The notes below the pieces were generated by a model. It searched no databases, was not told where the DNA came from, and saw only the letters and a list, made by a program, of their open reading frames with translations. Made by a program: the position numbers and the translations under genes. Source: DALYLB01 sp046154695 (lineage in GTDB: Bacteria > Acidobacteriota > Blastocatellia > RBC074). Taken from it: 25,343 nucleotides of DNA. Shown piece after piece: positions 8,643 to 18,829 of this stretch; position 1 is the stretch's first letter, and each line of letters begins with the position of its first letter. The stretch lies in NCBI GenBank assembly GCA_046154695.1, contig JBJXFI010000302.1, positions 1 to 25,343 of the forward strand, given 5' to 3'.

Positions 8643-11563
8643 ACAGCGAGCGGATACCCGGCCGCGAGCAGCAGGAGCCCCAGCAGCGCGCCCAGGGCGC
8701 CGTTTCGCAGCGATCGGGGCCGGTAGAGCATCTCGATCCTGTGTTCTCCGGCGGGAACCGCCAGCCCCCGCAGCGCGTAATCGACGCGATGAAGGGCCGC
8801 CGGCCGGCCGTCGATCGATGCCGTCCATCCCTCATAATCGACCTCGCTCAGAACCAGGAACCCGTCCAATGAATTCCGCGTCCGCAGTTCGATTCGCTGC
8901 GCCTCGTACCGCATGATGGCTGCCTCCGCGCCCGGTCCCTTCCCGATCGCCGCCGCCGCCGCGCCCGCGGCTTCCGATTCAACCAGCACTGTGACGGAGG
9001 GATCGAACGGCGCGCCGTCGGGCTGCACGCCCGTTCGGATCGTCCTCAACGCCTCCGCCGCCGCCACCCGAAGCGCCCGCTCGACGAACCAGGCGCGCGG
9101 CAGGACGCGCAGATTCTCGTATACATCGATCTGATCGAATCGATCCAGGCGGCGCCAGCGCTCCTCCGGAAAACCGAACGGCGACAGCGGAGTGGATTGC
9201 CCGGTCCTGGAATCGTGCAGCGAGGCGCGTATCAGATAGACCGAGGCGTCCTCGCGGGCATAGATCCACTCGATCGACGCGATCTCGGCCCGATCGAAGG
9301 GCAGCCTGCCCAGATAATGATGCGCCTCGAACCCGTCGCCCGGCTTGTTCTCGACGATGCGCGCGCGCCGATGCCGTATGGCCGCCTTCACATCCGGTCG
9401 ATCATAGGCCCACTCCGACGCGTCGCGCCCGGCCCGCAGCTCTCGTTCGATCACCCGCCCGTCGCCCGTGGTCAGCCGCAGCTTCAGGATCGGCGCCCCG
9501 TCCGGCAAATGGGCCGAATTGGCCAGCGTCGAAACAATCGCGAGCTCGTCCGCGGCGGCGCCTCCCGCTCCGGTCCGCAGCTTCACCCCCTTCGAAAACT
9601 CCACGCCGAAATCGGTGCGCGCGAAATAGGTGCCGTCGTAAGTGAATCCGTGCGGCCCCTTCGTCGCTCCGCCCGCGCCCGTGATCAGATATTTGACGTT
9701 GAACAGGTCCAGCCCCCGATCCTCCAACCCGAAGGAGGCGGGGGCCTGCACGAATCCTTTAAGTGCGGAGCCCGCCGTGCCCGTCACCTCCCCCACACGA
9801 ACCGGCCGCAAAATGTCGTATCCGCTGATGCTCTGCAGCCCGCGTAAAATCGAGATGTTCGGCTGATTGATCGCCTCGAAATTCGGATCCTCCGGCCAGT
9901 CATACGCGTAATCGTACGCATGCAACGGCTGGCTCATCACACGGAACGAACTCCAATCCGTCTCCCGGGACTTGATCAACTTCACCGCCGGAGGATCCGC
10001 CAGCCGGTCCGACACGTCGAATTTCGCGATCCGGAAATGAAAGAAATGGCCGTACGACGCCACATCCGCGAGTAATACGGCGGCCAGCAGCGGATGCCAG
10101 ATCGCATTCCGCCGGCGCGAAAGACGCATCAGCCAGAGCACCGACAGGCTCGCGAGAAAGCAGCCCACCGGAATCAGAAACTCGGGATTGCGCAGCGAAT
10201 GGGCGCCCGCCGGCACGGGCCGCACGCCCGCCAGACCCTCGCCGGAGAAACGATAGAGCAGCCCCACCGCGGCGACGAGCACGCTCATCGACAGCGTCCC
10301 CCACAGCAGCAGCCGGCGGGACGATTCCGCCCCGAGCCGCGTCCATCCAATCCCCGCCAGCATCGCGATCGCAAACGTAAACTCGAACTGATGACGATAG
10401 AGGCCGCGAAACGCGCTGTAGCCCGGCACGCGGTAGAGCAGATGGTTCAACTCGAAGGGAAGATAGCCGCCGAACGCAAGAAAGAGCGCACCAATCGCGA
10501 TGCCGGCCCAAAGCCATGTGAAGCCGCGAAGATCATCGCGCTCGACCGTCGTCGAGACCTCCTCCCCCGCGACCTCCATCCGCCCCCCCTTCGCCCGGCG
10601 CAGACAAGCCGCGATCGCAACCAGCGCCAGCAGCCAGGCCGCCATCCCCACATAGCCGGACATGATCACCGGAATCTCTTTCCCCCAATAAGGCGCCCGA
10701 TACGGCGGTAACAACGCGCCGCCGAAAAAGTAGGGAAAGATCAGGGCGGGCAACTGCCAGGGCGGCAGTGAATAGCTGTCGAAGAAGAGCGGGCCGGGAT
10801 CGCTGCGCTCGCTCAGCGCCAGCAGCTCTCTCGCGGGAAGCAGCTCGATCAGGCTGAACAGCACGCCGCAACCGACCATCGCCGCGGTCGCGACTCCGTA
10901 TCGCAGCTTCGCCGCCCCGCCCAAACATCGACGGAATCCCGCCAACGCGCTCGGCGCGGCGGCCAATGCCGTGAAGACCATCATCTGCGGCTCGCCCGCG
11001 AAGAACTGCTGCGCGATGAAGAACGAACCGAGCGCCGCCCAGCGCCACGAACGCCGCCCATCCCCGCTCCGCGAAAGATTCTCGATCGCCAGCAGCACCC
11101 ACGGCAACCACGCCGCCGCGGCGATCCGCGAAGTCTGCGCCAGGTGATTGATCATGAATCCGCCGAACGAAAATGCCACTCCTCCCAACAGCGCCCCCAT
11201 CCGCGCCATCCCGATGCGACGCCCGTACAGGTAGGCGCCGGTCAGCGCCAGATGATAGGTCGTGATCACCACCACATTGATCGCCAACCCCGGCGGCAGA
11301 ATCGCGAATACCCAGTTCGGCAGGTAAAACGCCCCGCCATAGACGCTCGCCATTAATGGCATCCCGCCGAAGATGTACGGATTCCAAAGCGGCAAGCGCC
11401 CGGCTCGCAGCATCTCTCCCGCCAATGCCCGCACCGCGAAATTCTGCGCCCATCCATCCCCGGGGGCCAGCACCACCTCCCCCAGCAGCACGGGATAAAA
11501 ATAGACCAGCGGAATCACCAGAAGCGCGATTCCCCACCGCCAGCTTTTCGCTCGCTCACGCAT
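8591..11563 (-). CDS. YfhO-family polytopic membrane protein (putative lipid-linked glycosyltransferase)
   Basis: A 990-residue inner-membrane protein of the YfhO family (GT-C-like). It opens with a membrane helix (residues 9-28), then the periplasmic loop LAPGDGWAQNF and LWNPYIFGGMPL, both typical of the family. Many hydrophobic helices follow to about residue 500, with YSAFRGLYRHQFEF in the middle. A soluble beta-rich region spans about 510-940. It ends with GWTASIDGRPA and PAGEHRIEMLYRP, the usual YfhO C-terminal module, and a final helix. Known relatives act with polyprenyl-phosphate sugar synthases to glycosylate lipoteichoic acid or surface polymers; here the acceptor is unknown. It begins 3 nt after the glycosyltransferase stop, implying a shared transcript and a donor-transferase pair. 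Its 3' end overlaps the opposing methyltransferase gene. Confidence 0.92.
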   Translation of the reverse strand: MRERAKSWRWGIALLVIPLVYFYPVLLGEVVLAPGDGWAQNFAVRALAGEMLRAGRLPLWNPYIFGGMPLMASVYGGAFYLPNWVFAILPPGLAINVVVITTYHLALTGAYLYGRRIGMARMGALLGGVAFSFGGFMINHLAQTSRIAAAAWLPWVLLAIENLSRSGDGRRSWRWAALGSFFIAQQFFAGEPQMMVFTALAAAPSALAGFRRCLGGAAKLRYGVATAAMVGCGVLFSLIELLPARELLALSERSDPGPLFFDSYSLPPWQLPALIFPYFFGGALLPPYRAPYWGKEIPVIMSGYVGMAAWLLALVAIAACLRRAKGGRMEVAGEEVSTTVERDDLRGFTWLWAGIAIGALFLAFGGYLPFELNHLLYRVPGYSAFRGLYRHQFEFTFAIAMLAGIGWTRLGAESSRRLLLWGTLSMSVLVAAVGLLYRFSGEGLAGVRPVPAGAHSLRNPEFLIPVGCFLASLSVLWLMRLSRRRNAIWHPLLAAVLLADVASYGHFFHFRIAKFDVSDRLADPPAVKLIKSRETDWSSFRVMSQPLHAYDYAYDWPEDPNFEAINQPNISILRGLQSISGYDILRPVRVGEVTGTAGSALKGFVQAPASFGLEDRGLDLFNVKYLITGAGGATKGPHGFTYDGTYFARTDFGVEFSKGVKLRTGAGGAAADELAIVSTLANSAHLPDGAPILKLRLTTGDGRVIERELRAGRDASEWAYDRPDVKAAIRHRRARIVENKPGDGFEAHHYLGRLPFDRAEIASIEWIYAREDASVYLIRASLHDSRTGQSTPLSPFGFPEERWRRLDRFDQIDVYENLRVLPRAWFVERALRVAAAEALRTIRTGVQPDGAPFDPSVTVLVESEAAGAAAAAIGKGPGAEAAIMRYEAQRIELRTRNSLDGFLVLSEVDYEGWTASIDGRPAALHRVDYALRGLAVPAGEHRIEMLYRPRSLRNGALGALLGLLLLAAGYPLAVYSRIRMRAGADPRSLK

Positions 11564-11566
11564 GCC

Positions 11567-12274
11567 TCAATCCACAAACCGGTATTTGATCAGCGCCCAG
11601 ATGGCGCCGAACCCGTCTCTCCAGGTGATCTTTTTCCCCTCGGAAAAATCACGGCCATAATAGGAGATCGGCATTTCGTAGAGTTTATGCTTGCGCTTGA
11701 GGACCTTCGCGGTAATCTCCGGCTCGAAATCGAACTTGTTCGACTTGATCTGCAGGTTCTTGATGACATCGGCGCGAAAGACCTTGTAGCAGGTCTCCAT
11801 GTCAGAAAGAATTGAATTGTAGAGCACGTTGGTGATGAAGGTCAGCACCTTGTTGCCGACGTAATGCCAGAAATTGAAGGCGCGGGCGACCTTCGCTCCC
11901 GACAACCGCGACCCATACACGACATCCGCGCGCCCTTCCAGAATCGGCTTGATCAACTCGGCATACTCCGCCGGGTCATATTCGAGGTCCGCATCCTGGA
12001 TGAGAATGATGTCGCCTGCCGCATAGGTCAAGGCCGTGCGAAGCGCCGCCCCCTTGCCCATGTTCTGGCCATGGAAGTAGATCTTGTGGCTGGAATGCCG
12101 CGCCATCTCTTTCAGCGCGTCCCGGGTTCCATCCCGCGAACCGTCATCGACGATGACCAGTTCCTTGCGGACGTCCCCCAGATTCACGGCTTCGACCCGG
12201 CGGATGATTTCATGTATCGTGCCGACCTCGTTGAAGACCGGCATCAAAATGGAGAGCAGAGGTGAATTTTGCAT
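11567..12274 (-). CDS. Family 2 glycosyltransferase, polyprenyl-phosphate sugar synthase (DPM1-like)
   Basis: A 235-residue enzyme expected to move a sugar from a nucleotide donor to polyprenyl phosphate at the inner face of the membrane. The GT-A fold shows LSILMPVFNE (8-16), VDDGSRDGT (42-50), NMGKGAALRT (71-80), the metal-binding DAD in LIQDADLEYDP (94-96), and GSRLSG. SDMETCYKVF (157-166) and KFDFEPEITA (180-189) are characteristic of DPM1-like members. There are no C-terminal membrane helices, so this is the soluble type that pairs with separate membrane transferases. ATG 12274 is chosen because homology begins just after it; the frame could extend to 12340, adding 22 residues that look unconserved. 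The next gene is the YfhO-family protein, 3 nt downstream, its likely user. Confidence 0.93.
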   Translation of the reverse strand: MQNSPLLSILMPVFNEVGTIHEIIRRVEAVNLGDVRKELVIVDDGSRDGTRDALKEMARHSSHKIYFHGQNMGKGAALRTALTYAAGDIILIQDADLEYDPAEYAELIKPILEGRADVVYGSRLSGAKVARAFNFWHYVGNKVLTFITNVLYNSILSDMETCYKVFRADVIKNLQIKSNKFDFEPEITAKVLKRKHKLYEMPISYYGRDFSEGKKITWRDGFGAIWALIKYRFVD

Positions 12275-12368
12275 CTTGTGGAGATCTGCTTCACCGCCAT
12301 CCGCGCAATCGTGAGGGTGGGCGTCCTTCTTCTCCCACAATCCATTCGTGCGTGGCGCGGATCGATGT

Positions 12369-13808
<1,440 letters not shown>

Positions 13809-14028
13809 TAACTCCCTGAAAAATCACGTATCTCCACGTATGGATTCTGTTCGAAACGAGATGAAAATAGTCTCGATTTGAGGAAAGAGGCCAAGCATAG
13901 CCCAACCATTCCGACCAGGCAAGAACGGCCTCTCGCATGCCCCAACATCCGAAACCGGGCGACTAATCTTCCCATCGCCCCCCGCCCGCGGGGAATGTCA
14001 GCAAAATAGACGGATTCGAAAGGCAAGC

Positions 14029-14056
14029 CTGACACTGTAGTCCGTCAGATTACAAT
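14029..14056 (+). promoter_or_regulatory. Candidate sigma-70 promoter for the CHAT gene
   Basis: CTGACA (14029-14034) matches the -35 consensus at 5 of 6 bases. TACAAT (14051-14056) matches the -10 consensus at 5 of 6. The spacer is 16 bp. Transcription would start near 14063, giving a 5' leader of about 175 nt that contains the near-palindrome at 14066-14081 and the tandem repeat. This is a sequence-match prediction only. Confidence 0.45.
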
Positions 14057-14143
14057 AAATTATTTAGGAAAAGATCTTCCTGAGGACCAAGATGGGCATG
14101 GTAAACTGAAGCCGTTAACCCTGTGCCCACACGATTAACGAGA

Positions 14144-14195
14144 GATAAACGATAGATAATAGATAGATAATAGATAGATAATAGATAAACGATAG
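14144..14195. repeat. 11-bp tandem repeat in the leader of the CHAT gene
   Basis: Three perfect copies of GATAGATAATA occupy 14151-14183. They are bracketed by GATAAACGATAG at 14144-14155 and at 14184-14195, so the tract is regular over about 52 bases. The unit length suggests variation by slippage or recombination. It ends 44 nt before ATG 14240, so copy changes would alter leader length or spacing, not the reading frame. Confidence 0.9.
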
Positions 14196-14239
14196 CTCTT
14201 ATAACTATCGACGACGGGTGTGTGTTTAAGCCAAGAGAA

Positions 14240-17200
14240 ATGGGTATTGTAAGTATTCCTCACAGAATGGCCTTTCTCATTGCCTTGATGCTGTTTTCCG
14301 GAGTAATCGTGCTGCCGGAATATGGGGTAGGGGCTCGATCTGCGCCCGCCGCATCGGAACCCGTGACGGCGCTTCTTGCCCGGCAGCCCATCGACCGGGA
14401 GATCGCCGAAAAACAGACTCACAAATTCTCCCTTCAGCTGACAGAGAATCAATTTGCCCGAATCGAAATCCTGCAAATGGGAATCGACGTGGTCGTCGAT
14501 CTGGTCGATCCGGCCGGCAAAAAGCTTGCGATGATCGACTCCCTCTCGGGGCCGGGGGGGAAAGAGACTGCTTTCATAGACGCTCGGCAACCCGGGGCCT
14601 ATCTGATTGAAATCTCCGTCACGGGGGCGACGCCGCTGCCCGGAAAATACCGGATTGAAATCACTGAATCCCGCGCCCTGCGACCCGAAGATCGCTTCCT
14701 GATCTCAGGACAGGAGGCCTATTCGCTGGGAGTGAACCAGATCTTCGCCAATGCCGCCGTAACCAAGCTCGAGGTCTTTAGGTTGCTTCAATCGGCGCTC
14801 ATGAACTGGGAGGCCGCCGGGGAGCCGGAGCTGGCCCTTCATGTCATCCCGCTGATCGGCCTGACACAGGAGAACCTCGGGGAGCTGGCGGCCGCGGAAG
14901 CGACCCACGAGATGGGGGTGAGGAAAGCGCGCTCCCTGGGCAATACGATCTGGGAGGCAGTCTCGCTCAAGGGGATCGCCGATGTGAAATACAAGGATGG
15001 CCAACTGCTCAAAGCGGTCGAGATCTATCGTCAATACCTGGAAATCATCAAATCGACCCGGGATCGAAAATCGGAAGCCAACGTCCTCATTCGCATCGGA
15101 AAGATTTATGAGTACCTGGGCAATTCGCAAACCGCGCTCGATGTCTATAAAGAAGCGCTTCCCGTGGCCCGGGAATTCAAGATCCTGCGTGTCGAGGCCG
15201 CCACTCTGAGCAAAATGGGGGAGCTCTATTTCGGGATCGGCGAGTATCAGGAAGCCCTTAAGCACTTCAACTCCTCCCTGCCCATCAGTCAGGCCATGAT
15301 CGATCGAGCAGCGGAGGCCATGACGCTGAATGCGCTCGGCAATGTCTACACCGCGCTCGATGAAACACAGAAGGCAATGGACTATTTTCAGCGCGCGTAC
15401 GATCAGGCCCAATCCACCCCGGACAAAACGTTCATCGTCCAGACATTGAACAACATCGGAAAATTGGAGCTCAAACTCGGCCAATACCAGCCGGCGGAAG
15501 AGCATCTTCTCCAGGCGCTGCAGATCTGCCGCGAACGCAAGATCCGCCTGGAGGAGGCGTCGATCCTGAGCAACCTCGGACAGTTGTATTCCGCCCATTC
15601 CGAAGAGCGGGCCTTCGAGTGGTACGAGGAGGCGCTTTCGATCAGTCAGAAGATCGGGGATCTCCAGCGGGAGATGACATCGCTCAATCAAATCGGGGGA
15701 TATTATCGAAAGCAGGGGCGACGGGATCTCGCGCTCGAACACTTCGAGAAGGCGCTCGCCATCGGCCGGAAGATCGGGGATCGTTGGAACGAGGCGCAGA
15801 CCCTGTACCAGATCGCCACGATGTCAAGCGAGGCAGGGGACTTCCTCGAAGCCCAGCGTAGGATCGCGGGTGCGATCAACATCATCGAGAAACTGCGAAC
15901 CAATTTCGGCAGCCGGGAAATGCGGGCTTCCTATTTCGGAACGGTCCAGAATATCTACAAGCTGCAGATCGATTCCCTGATGCAAATGAGCCGGGAGCAG
16001 GGCGATTCCCATATGATGGAGGCGTTCAACGCCAGTGAGATGGCGCGCGCCCGCAGCATGCTGGATGTGATCTCGGACGCGCGCGTCGCCGCCGGAGCGG
16101 GGCTCAGCGCCGAGGTGCTGCAACGCCGCAAGTTTGTGCAGAATGAGCTGCTCACCAAGAACGTCCGGCTGATCGAGTTGCAGAGCCGCAGCACCGACAC
16201 ACGGACGATATCTCTGCTTTCCAGTGAGATTACGACGCTCGAAAATGAACTTCACGCCATCGAGGCGTCGATCTACGAAAGCAACCCCGCCTACAAGGCC
16301 CTGGAGCAGCACCGCCCCTTGAAACTGGGCGAAATTCAGAAAGAGATCATCGGCGAGAATACGCTCCTGCTCGAATACTCGCTCGGAGAACGACAGAGCT
16401 ATCTCTGGGTGGTGAGTCGAAACTCCCTGAAAGCCTATCCGCTGCCGCCGAGGAGAGAGATCGAAGAGGACGCGCAGAAGCTGCATATGCTCATCTCGAC
16501 GCGCCCGTCGCTGAATCCCGCGCAGCGGAAGGCCGCCTTCGACGTGTACGCTCGTCTAGCCGCCACGTTGAGCCGAAAGCTTCTGGGCCCGATCGCCGGT
16601 GAATTGCGCAATCAGCGGTTGATGGTCGTCAGCGAGGGCGCGCTGCAATACCTCTCCTTCGGCGCGCTCGCTTCCCCGCAGAGCGCGGAAGCGATGGGCC
16701 CGCAAACCGGACAAATGTCCTTGAACGCCTTTACCCCGCTGATGGCCCACCATCAGATCGTGGGGCTGCCTTCGGCGACAACCCTCGCCTATATGCGGCG
16801 CGAGATGGCGGGTCGCTCTCCCGCCCGGTATGAATTGGCGGTCTTCGCCGACCCGGTCTTCGGAAAGTACGATCCCAGAGTCAGCAATAACCTTGCCCGC
16901 TCGGCCTCGGCCCGGTCGCGAGGCAATCTCTATCTTGAGCGGAGCGGGTTCTTCCCGGATGAGCCTCTCAACAATCGCGGACCGAAAACCACCCCGGCCT
17001 CTCCCGGGGACGAGGCCGAGGCGAAGTCCCTCGCGGCCCCGGCGCAAAGCGCCCGGAATCAGGTCATCTCCCGATTAATCTATTCACGGGATGAGGCGGA
17101 CGCGATCCTGAAAATGGCGCCGAAGGGTTCGACCCTGCGCGCCATCGACTTTCAGGCCAATCGGGATCTGGTTCTGAGCAGCGGCCTGAAAGATTACCGA

Positions 17201-17647
17201 ATTCTCCATTTCGCCACCCATGGCTTCCTGAACGATCAACGCCCCGAATTCACCGGGCTGATCTTCTCCACCGTCGACGAGACGGGAAAGACGATCAATG
17301 GTTTTCTACAGGCGGAACAGATTTCCGGACTCCGTCTCGGAGCCGATCTGGTGGTGCTAAGCTCATGTCAATCGGCAATCGGCAAGCAGTTCCGGGGAGA
17401 GGGTATTCAGGGATTGACCCGTGGATTCATGCGCGCGGGCGCCCCTCGAATCGTCGCCAGCTTGTGGAAGGTCAATGATGCCGCCACCGCCGAGCTTATG
17501 AAATATTTTTATCAGAACATGCTCGGGAAGGCGAAACTCACCCCAGCGGCGGCCCTCCGCCAGGCGCAGATCACGATGTGGAAAGATTCAAAATGGAGAT
17601 CTCCCTATTATTGGGCTGCGTTCGTTTTGCAGGGCGATATCGAATAG
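14240..17647 (+). CDS. Secreted TPR-CHAT protein (caspase-like protease of clan CD)
   Basis: A 1135-residue exported protein; in-frame GTG 14222 is an alternative start. ATG 14240 gives a good signal peptide (basic start with HR, then a hydrophobic core from MAFLIALMLFSG to about residue 30), so it should act in the periplasm or outside. Residues 50-145 form a beta domain like the PPC-type domains of similar proteins. About ten TPR units with a 40-residue period fill 180-590. A charged helical linker follows, then the CHAT domain (about 690-1135). The dyad is intact: His994 in HFATHG and Cys1043 in VLSSCQSAIG. A Ser/Pro/Glu-rich insert lies near 890-945, just before the conserved core. The family is related to caspases and separase; many members cut specific protein targets. 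The ECF factor and membrane protein that follow on the same strand suggest a signalling role. Confidence 0.93.
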   Translation: MGIVSIPHRMAFLIALMLFSGVIVLPEYGVGARSAPAASEPVTALLARQPIDREIAEKQTHKFSLQLTENQFARIEILQMGIDVVVDLVDPAGKKLAMIDSLSGPGGKETAFIDARQPGAYLIEISVTGATPLPGKYRIEITESRALRPEDRFLISGQEAYSLGVNQIFANAAVTKLEVFRLLQSALMNWEAAGEPELALHVIPLIGLTQENLGELAAAEATHEMGVRKARSLGNTIWEAVSLKGIADVKYKDGQLLKAVEIYRQYLEIIKSTRDRKSEANVLIRIGKIYEYLGNSQTALDVYKEALPVAREFKILRVEAATLSKMGELYFGIGEYQEALKHFNSSLPISQAMIDRAAEAMTLNALGNVYTALDETQKAMDYFQRAYDQAQSTPDKTFIVQTLNNIGKLELKLGQYQPAEEHLLQALQICRERKIRLEEASILSNLGQLYSAHSEERAFEWYEEALSISQKIGDLQREMTSLNQIGGYYRKQGRRDLALEHFEKALAIGRKIGDRWNEAQTLYQIATMSSEAGDFLEAQRRIAGAINIIEKLRTNFGSREMRASYFGTVQNIYKLQIDSLMQMSREQGDSHMMEAFNASEMARARSMLDVISDARVAAGAGLSAEVLQRRKFVQNELLTKNVRLIELQSRSTDTRTISLLSSEITTLENELHAIEASIYESNPAYKALEQHRPLKLGEIQKEIIGENTLLLEYSLGERQSYLWVVSRNSLKAYPLPPRREIEEDAQKLHMLISTRPSLNPAQRKAAFDVYARLAATLSRKLLGPIAGELRNQRLMVVSEGALQYLSFGALASPQSAEAMGPQTGQMSLNAFTPLMAHHQIVGLPSATTLAYMRREMAGRSPARYELAVFADPVFGKYDPRVSNNLARSASARSRGNLYLERSGFFPDEPLNNRGPKTTPASPGDEAEAKSLAAPAQSARNQVISRLIYSRDEADAILKMAPKGSTLRAIDFQANRDLVLSSGLKDYRILHFATHGFLNDQRPEFTGLIFSTVDETGKTINGFLQAEQISGLRLGADLVVLSSCQSAIGKQFRGEGIQGLTRGFMRAGAPRIVASLWKVNDAATAELMKYFYQNMLGKAKLTPAAALRQAQITMWKDSKWRSPYYWAAFVLQGDIE

Positions 17648-17836
17648 ATTGTTGCACCCCGGACTTCTCATATGATTCGCGCGGCGAGAAACACCCCATC
17701 CCCGCGCTCCCCTGATTGACATTCAGTTCTCGTTGGTATGCGTGCGGCCCATTCGCGCCCGCTGCCTTCGGCGCTTGTTACAGGTGTTAGAGGAATCAAT
17801 CTCGTCTCCCCTTCCTCGCCCTTTTTATGGAGATTG

Positions 17837-18556
17837 ATGGGAATGGCTTTACGAATTGAGCGATTCGACATTGAAAATGATCTCGTCGGGGATCCCGGCA
17901 GGATCGGGGTCCTTGGGAAAGGTCTGCCTGAAGGGCAGCCCGATGGCAACGGAACCGAGCCCAGAGGAAAACGAAGGACGCATAAAGGGTGGGTCCTGAG
18001 CCCGCAGGCCTTCGATCGACTCCTCTCGGCCTTTCACGACGACCGTGACCGCGCGGGGGAAGAGTATGAGAAGCTGCGACGGGTCCTCGTCACCTTCTTC
18101 GATTGGCGCGGCTGCCGCTCTCCCGAAGACCTGGCCGACGAAACCTTCAATCGCGTCGCCCGGCGCCTCGAAGAGGGAGAGATGGTTCGCAATGTCGCCG
18201 ACTATTGCCACGGCGTCGCCCGGCGGCTCGTCTTCGAAGCCATCCCCGCTCAAAACAAGCTCCAGGACGATCCCGACGATTTTCAGCACATCAGCGTCAA
18301 AACCGAGGACCCCGAGGAACTTCATGACCGGGAGCGCCGGTACGAATGCTTCGAACGCTGCATGGCCAAACTCCCCGACGAGGACCGGGGCCTCGTCATC
18401 GGCTATTACAAGACGGAAAAACGCGCAAAAATCGACAATCGGATTGCCCTCGCGCAATCCCTCGGCGTCAATCTCAATAGTCTTCGCGTTCGCGTTCACC
18501 GCATCCGCGCAAAACTCGAGGAATGCATCAATGGCTGTCTTGGCCCCTGCTCATGA
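17837..18556 (+). CDS. Divergent ECF-like RNA polymerase sigma factor
   Basis: A 239-residue cytoplasmic protein. Residues 58-135 resemble sigma region 2, including SPEDLADETFNRVARR (95-110), the helix that normally binds core polymerase and the -10 element. Residues 166-230 resemble region 4, with ECFERCMAKLPDEDR followed by a helix-turn-helix around IALAQSLGVNLNSLRVRVHR (203-222). The first 50 residues are a charged, unconserved tail. ATG 17837 is chosen because GGAG lies 4 nt upstream; the frame extends to ATG 17738 but with no ribosome site. It ends CLGPCS. It starts 189 nt after the CHAT gene and precedes the membrane protein, its likely inhibitor. Target promoters are unknown. Confidence 0.82.
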   Translation: MGMALRIERFDIENDLVGDPGRIGVLGKGLPEGQPDGNGTEPRGKRRTHKGWVLSPQAFDRLLSAFHDDRDRAGEEYEKLRRVLVTFFDWRGCRSPEDLADETFNRVARRLEEGEMVRNVADYCHGVARRLVFEAIPAQNKLQDDPDDFQHISVKTEDPEELHDRERRYECFERCMAKLPDEDRGLVIGYYKTEKRAKIDNRIALAQSLGVNLNSLRVRVHRIRAKLEECINGCLGPCS

Positions 18557-18829
18557 GGCACCTTTGTACGATAGGGCCCTGTAATCAGTGCCATATTTTC
18601 CCGAAAATTTGCGTAATGAATCCGAAATCGTCCCACTCTAAAGTGCCAGAGCACGTTCAACGGATCGATCTCAGATCGAAGCGGCTGCCCTGGCCATTGA
18701 GATGAATGAAATATTGATAATTGTCTCGTTGCCCATCGAACTGCAGGCGAGCGCTTGTAAATCTCCTGTACCGATTTTTGAGACAATTACGAGGGACAGT
18801 ACCCCACACAGAACACAGGTGGTGGTGTT
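18557..18829. other. Intergenic region between sigma factor and membrane regulator
   Basis: A 273-bp spacer with no convincing gene. It contains a 14-bp palindrome ATTTTCCCGAAAAT (18595-18608) and a 10-bp perfect inverted repeat TAATTGTCTC / GAGACAATTA (18718-18727 and 18780-18789). Either could be an operator or an RNA stem upstream of the next gene. Its length suggests that the membrane protein may have its own promoter, though I could not place a good one. Confidence 0.6.

Larger units (their letters stand above)
13809..14239. other. Divergent intergenic region with promoter, palindrome and tandem repeat
   Basis: This spacer separates the malic enzyme (minus) and CHAT gene (plus). It is visibly more AT-rich than its surroundings in its right half. 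I see no convincing gene in it. It holds a sigma-70-like promoter (14029-14056), a near-palindrome AGGAAAAGATCTTCCT at 14066-14081 just downstream, and an 11-bp tandem repeat at 14144-14195. All three are upstream of the CHAT gene. Confidence 0.7.

Noticed and set aside
14144..14195. Tandem repeat considered as a CRISPR array
   Set aside because: Units are 11 bp, contiguous and without spacers; no cas genes are present.
14240..17647. TPR-CHAT protein as part of a type III-E CRISPR (Craspase) system
   Set aside because: No gRAMP, Cas or CRISPR array nearby, and this protein carries a signal peptide.
17716..17742. TTGACA with a TATGCG hexamer as a promoter for the sigma gene
   Set aside because: The spacer is only 15 bp and the -10 match is poor.
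17738..17836. Longer start for the sigma factor
   Set aside because: No ribosome site at ATG 17738 and the extra 33 residues are unlike a sigma factor; GGAG lies just before ATG 17837.
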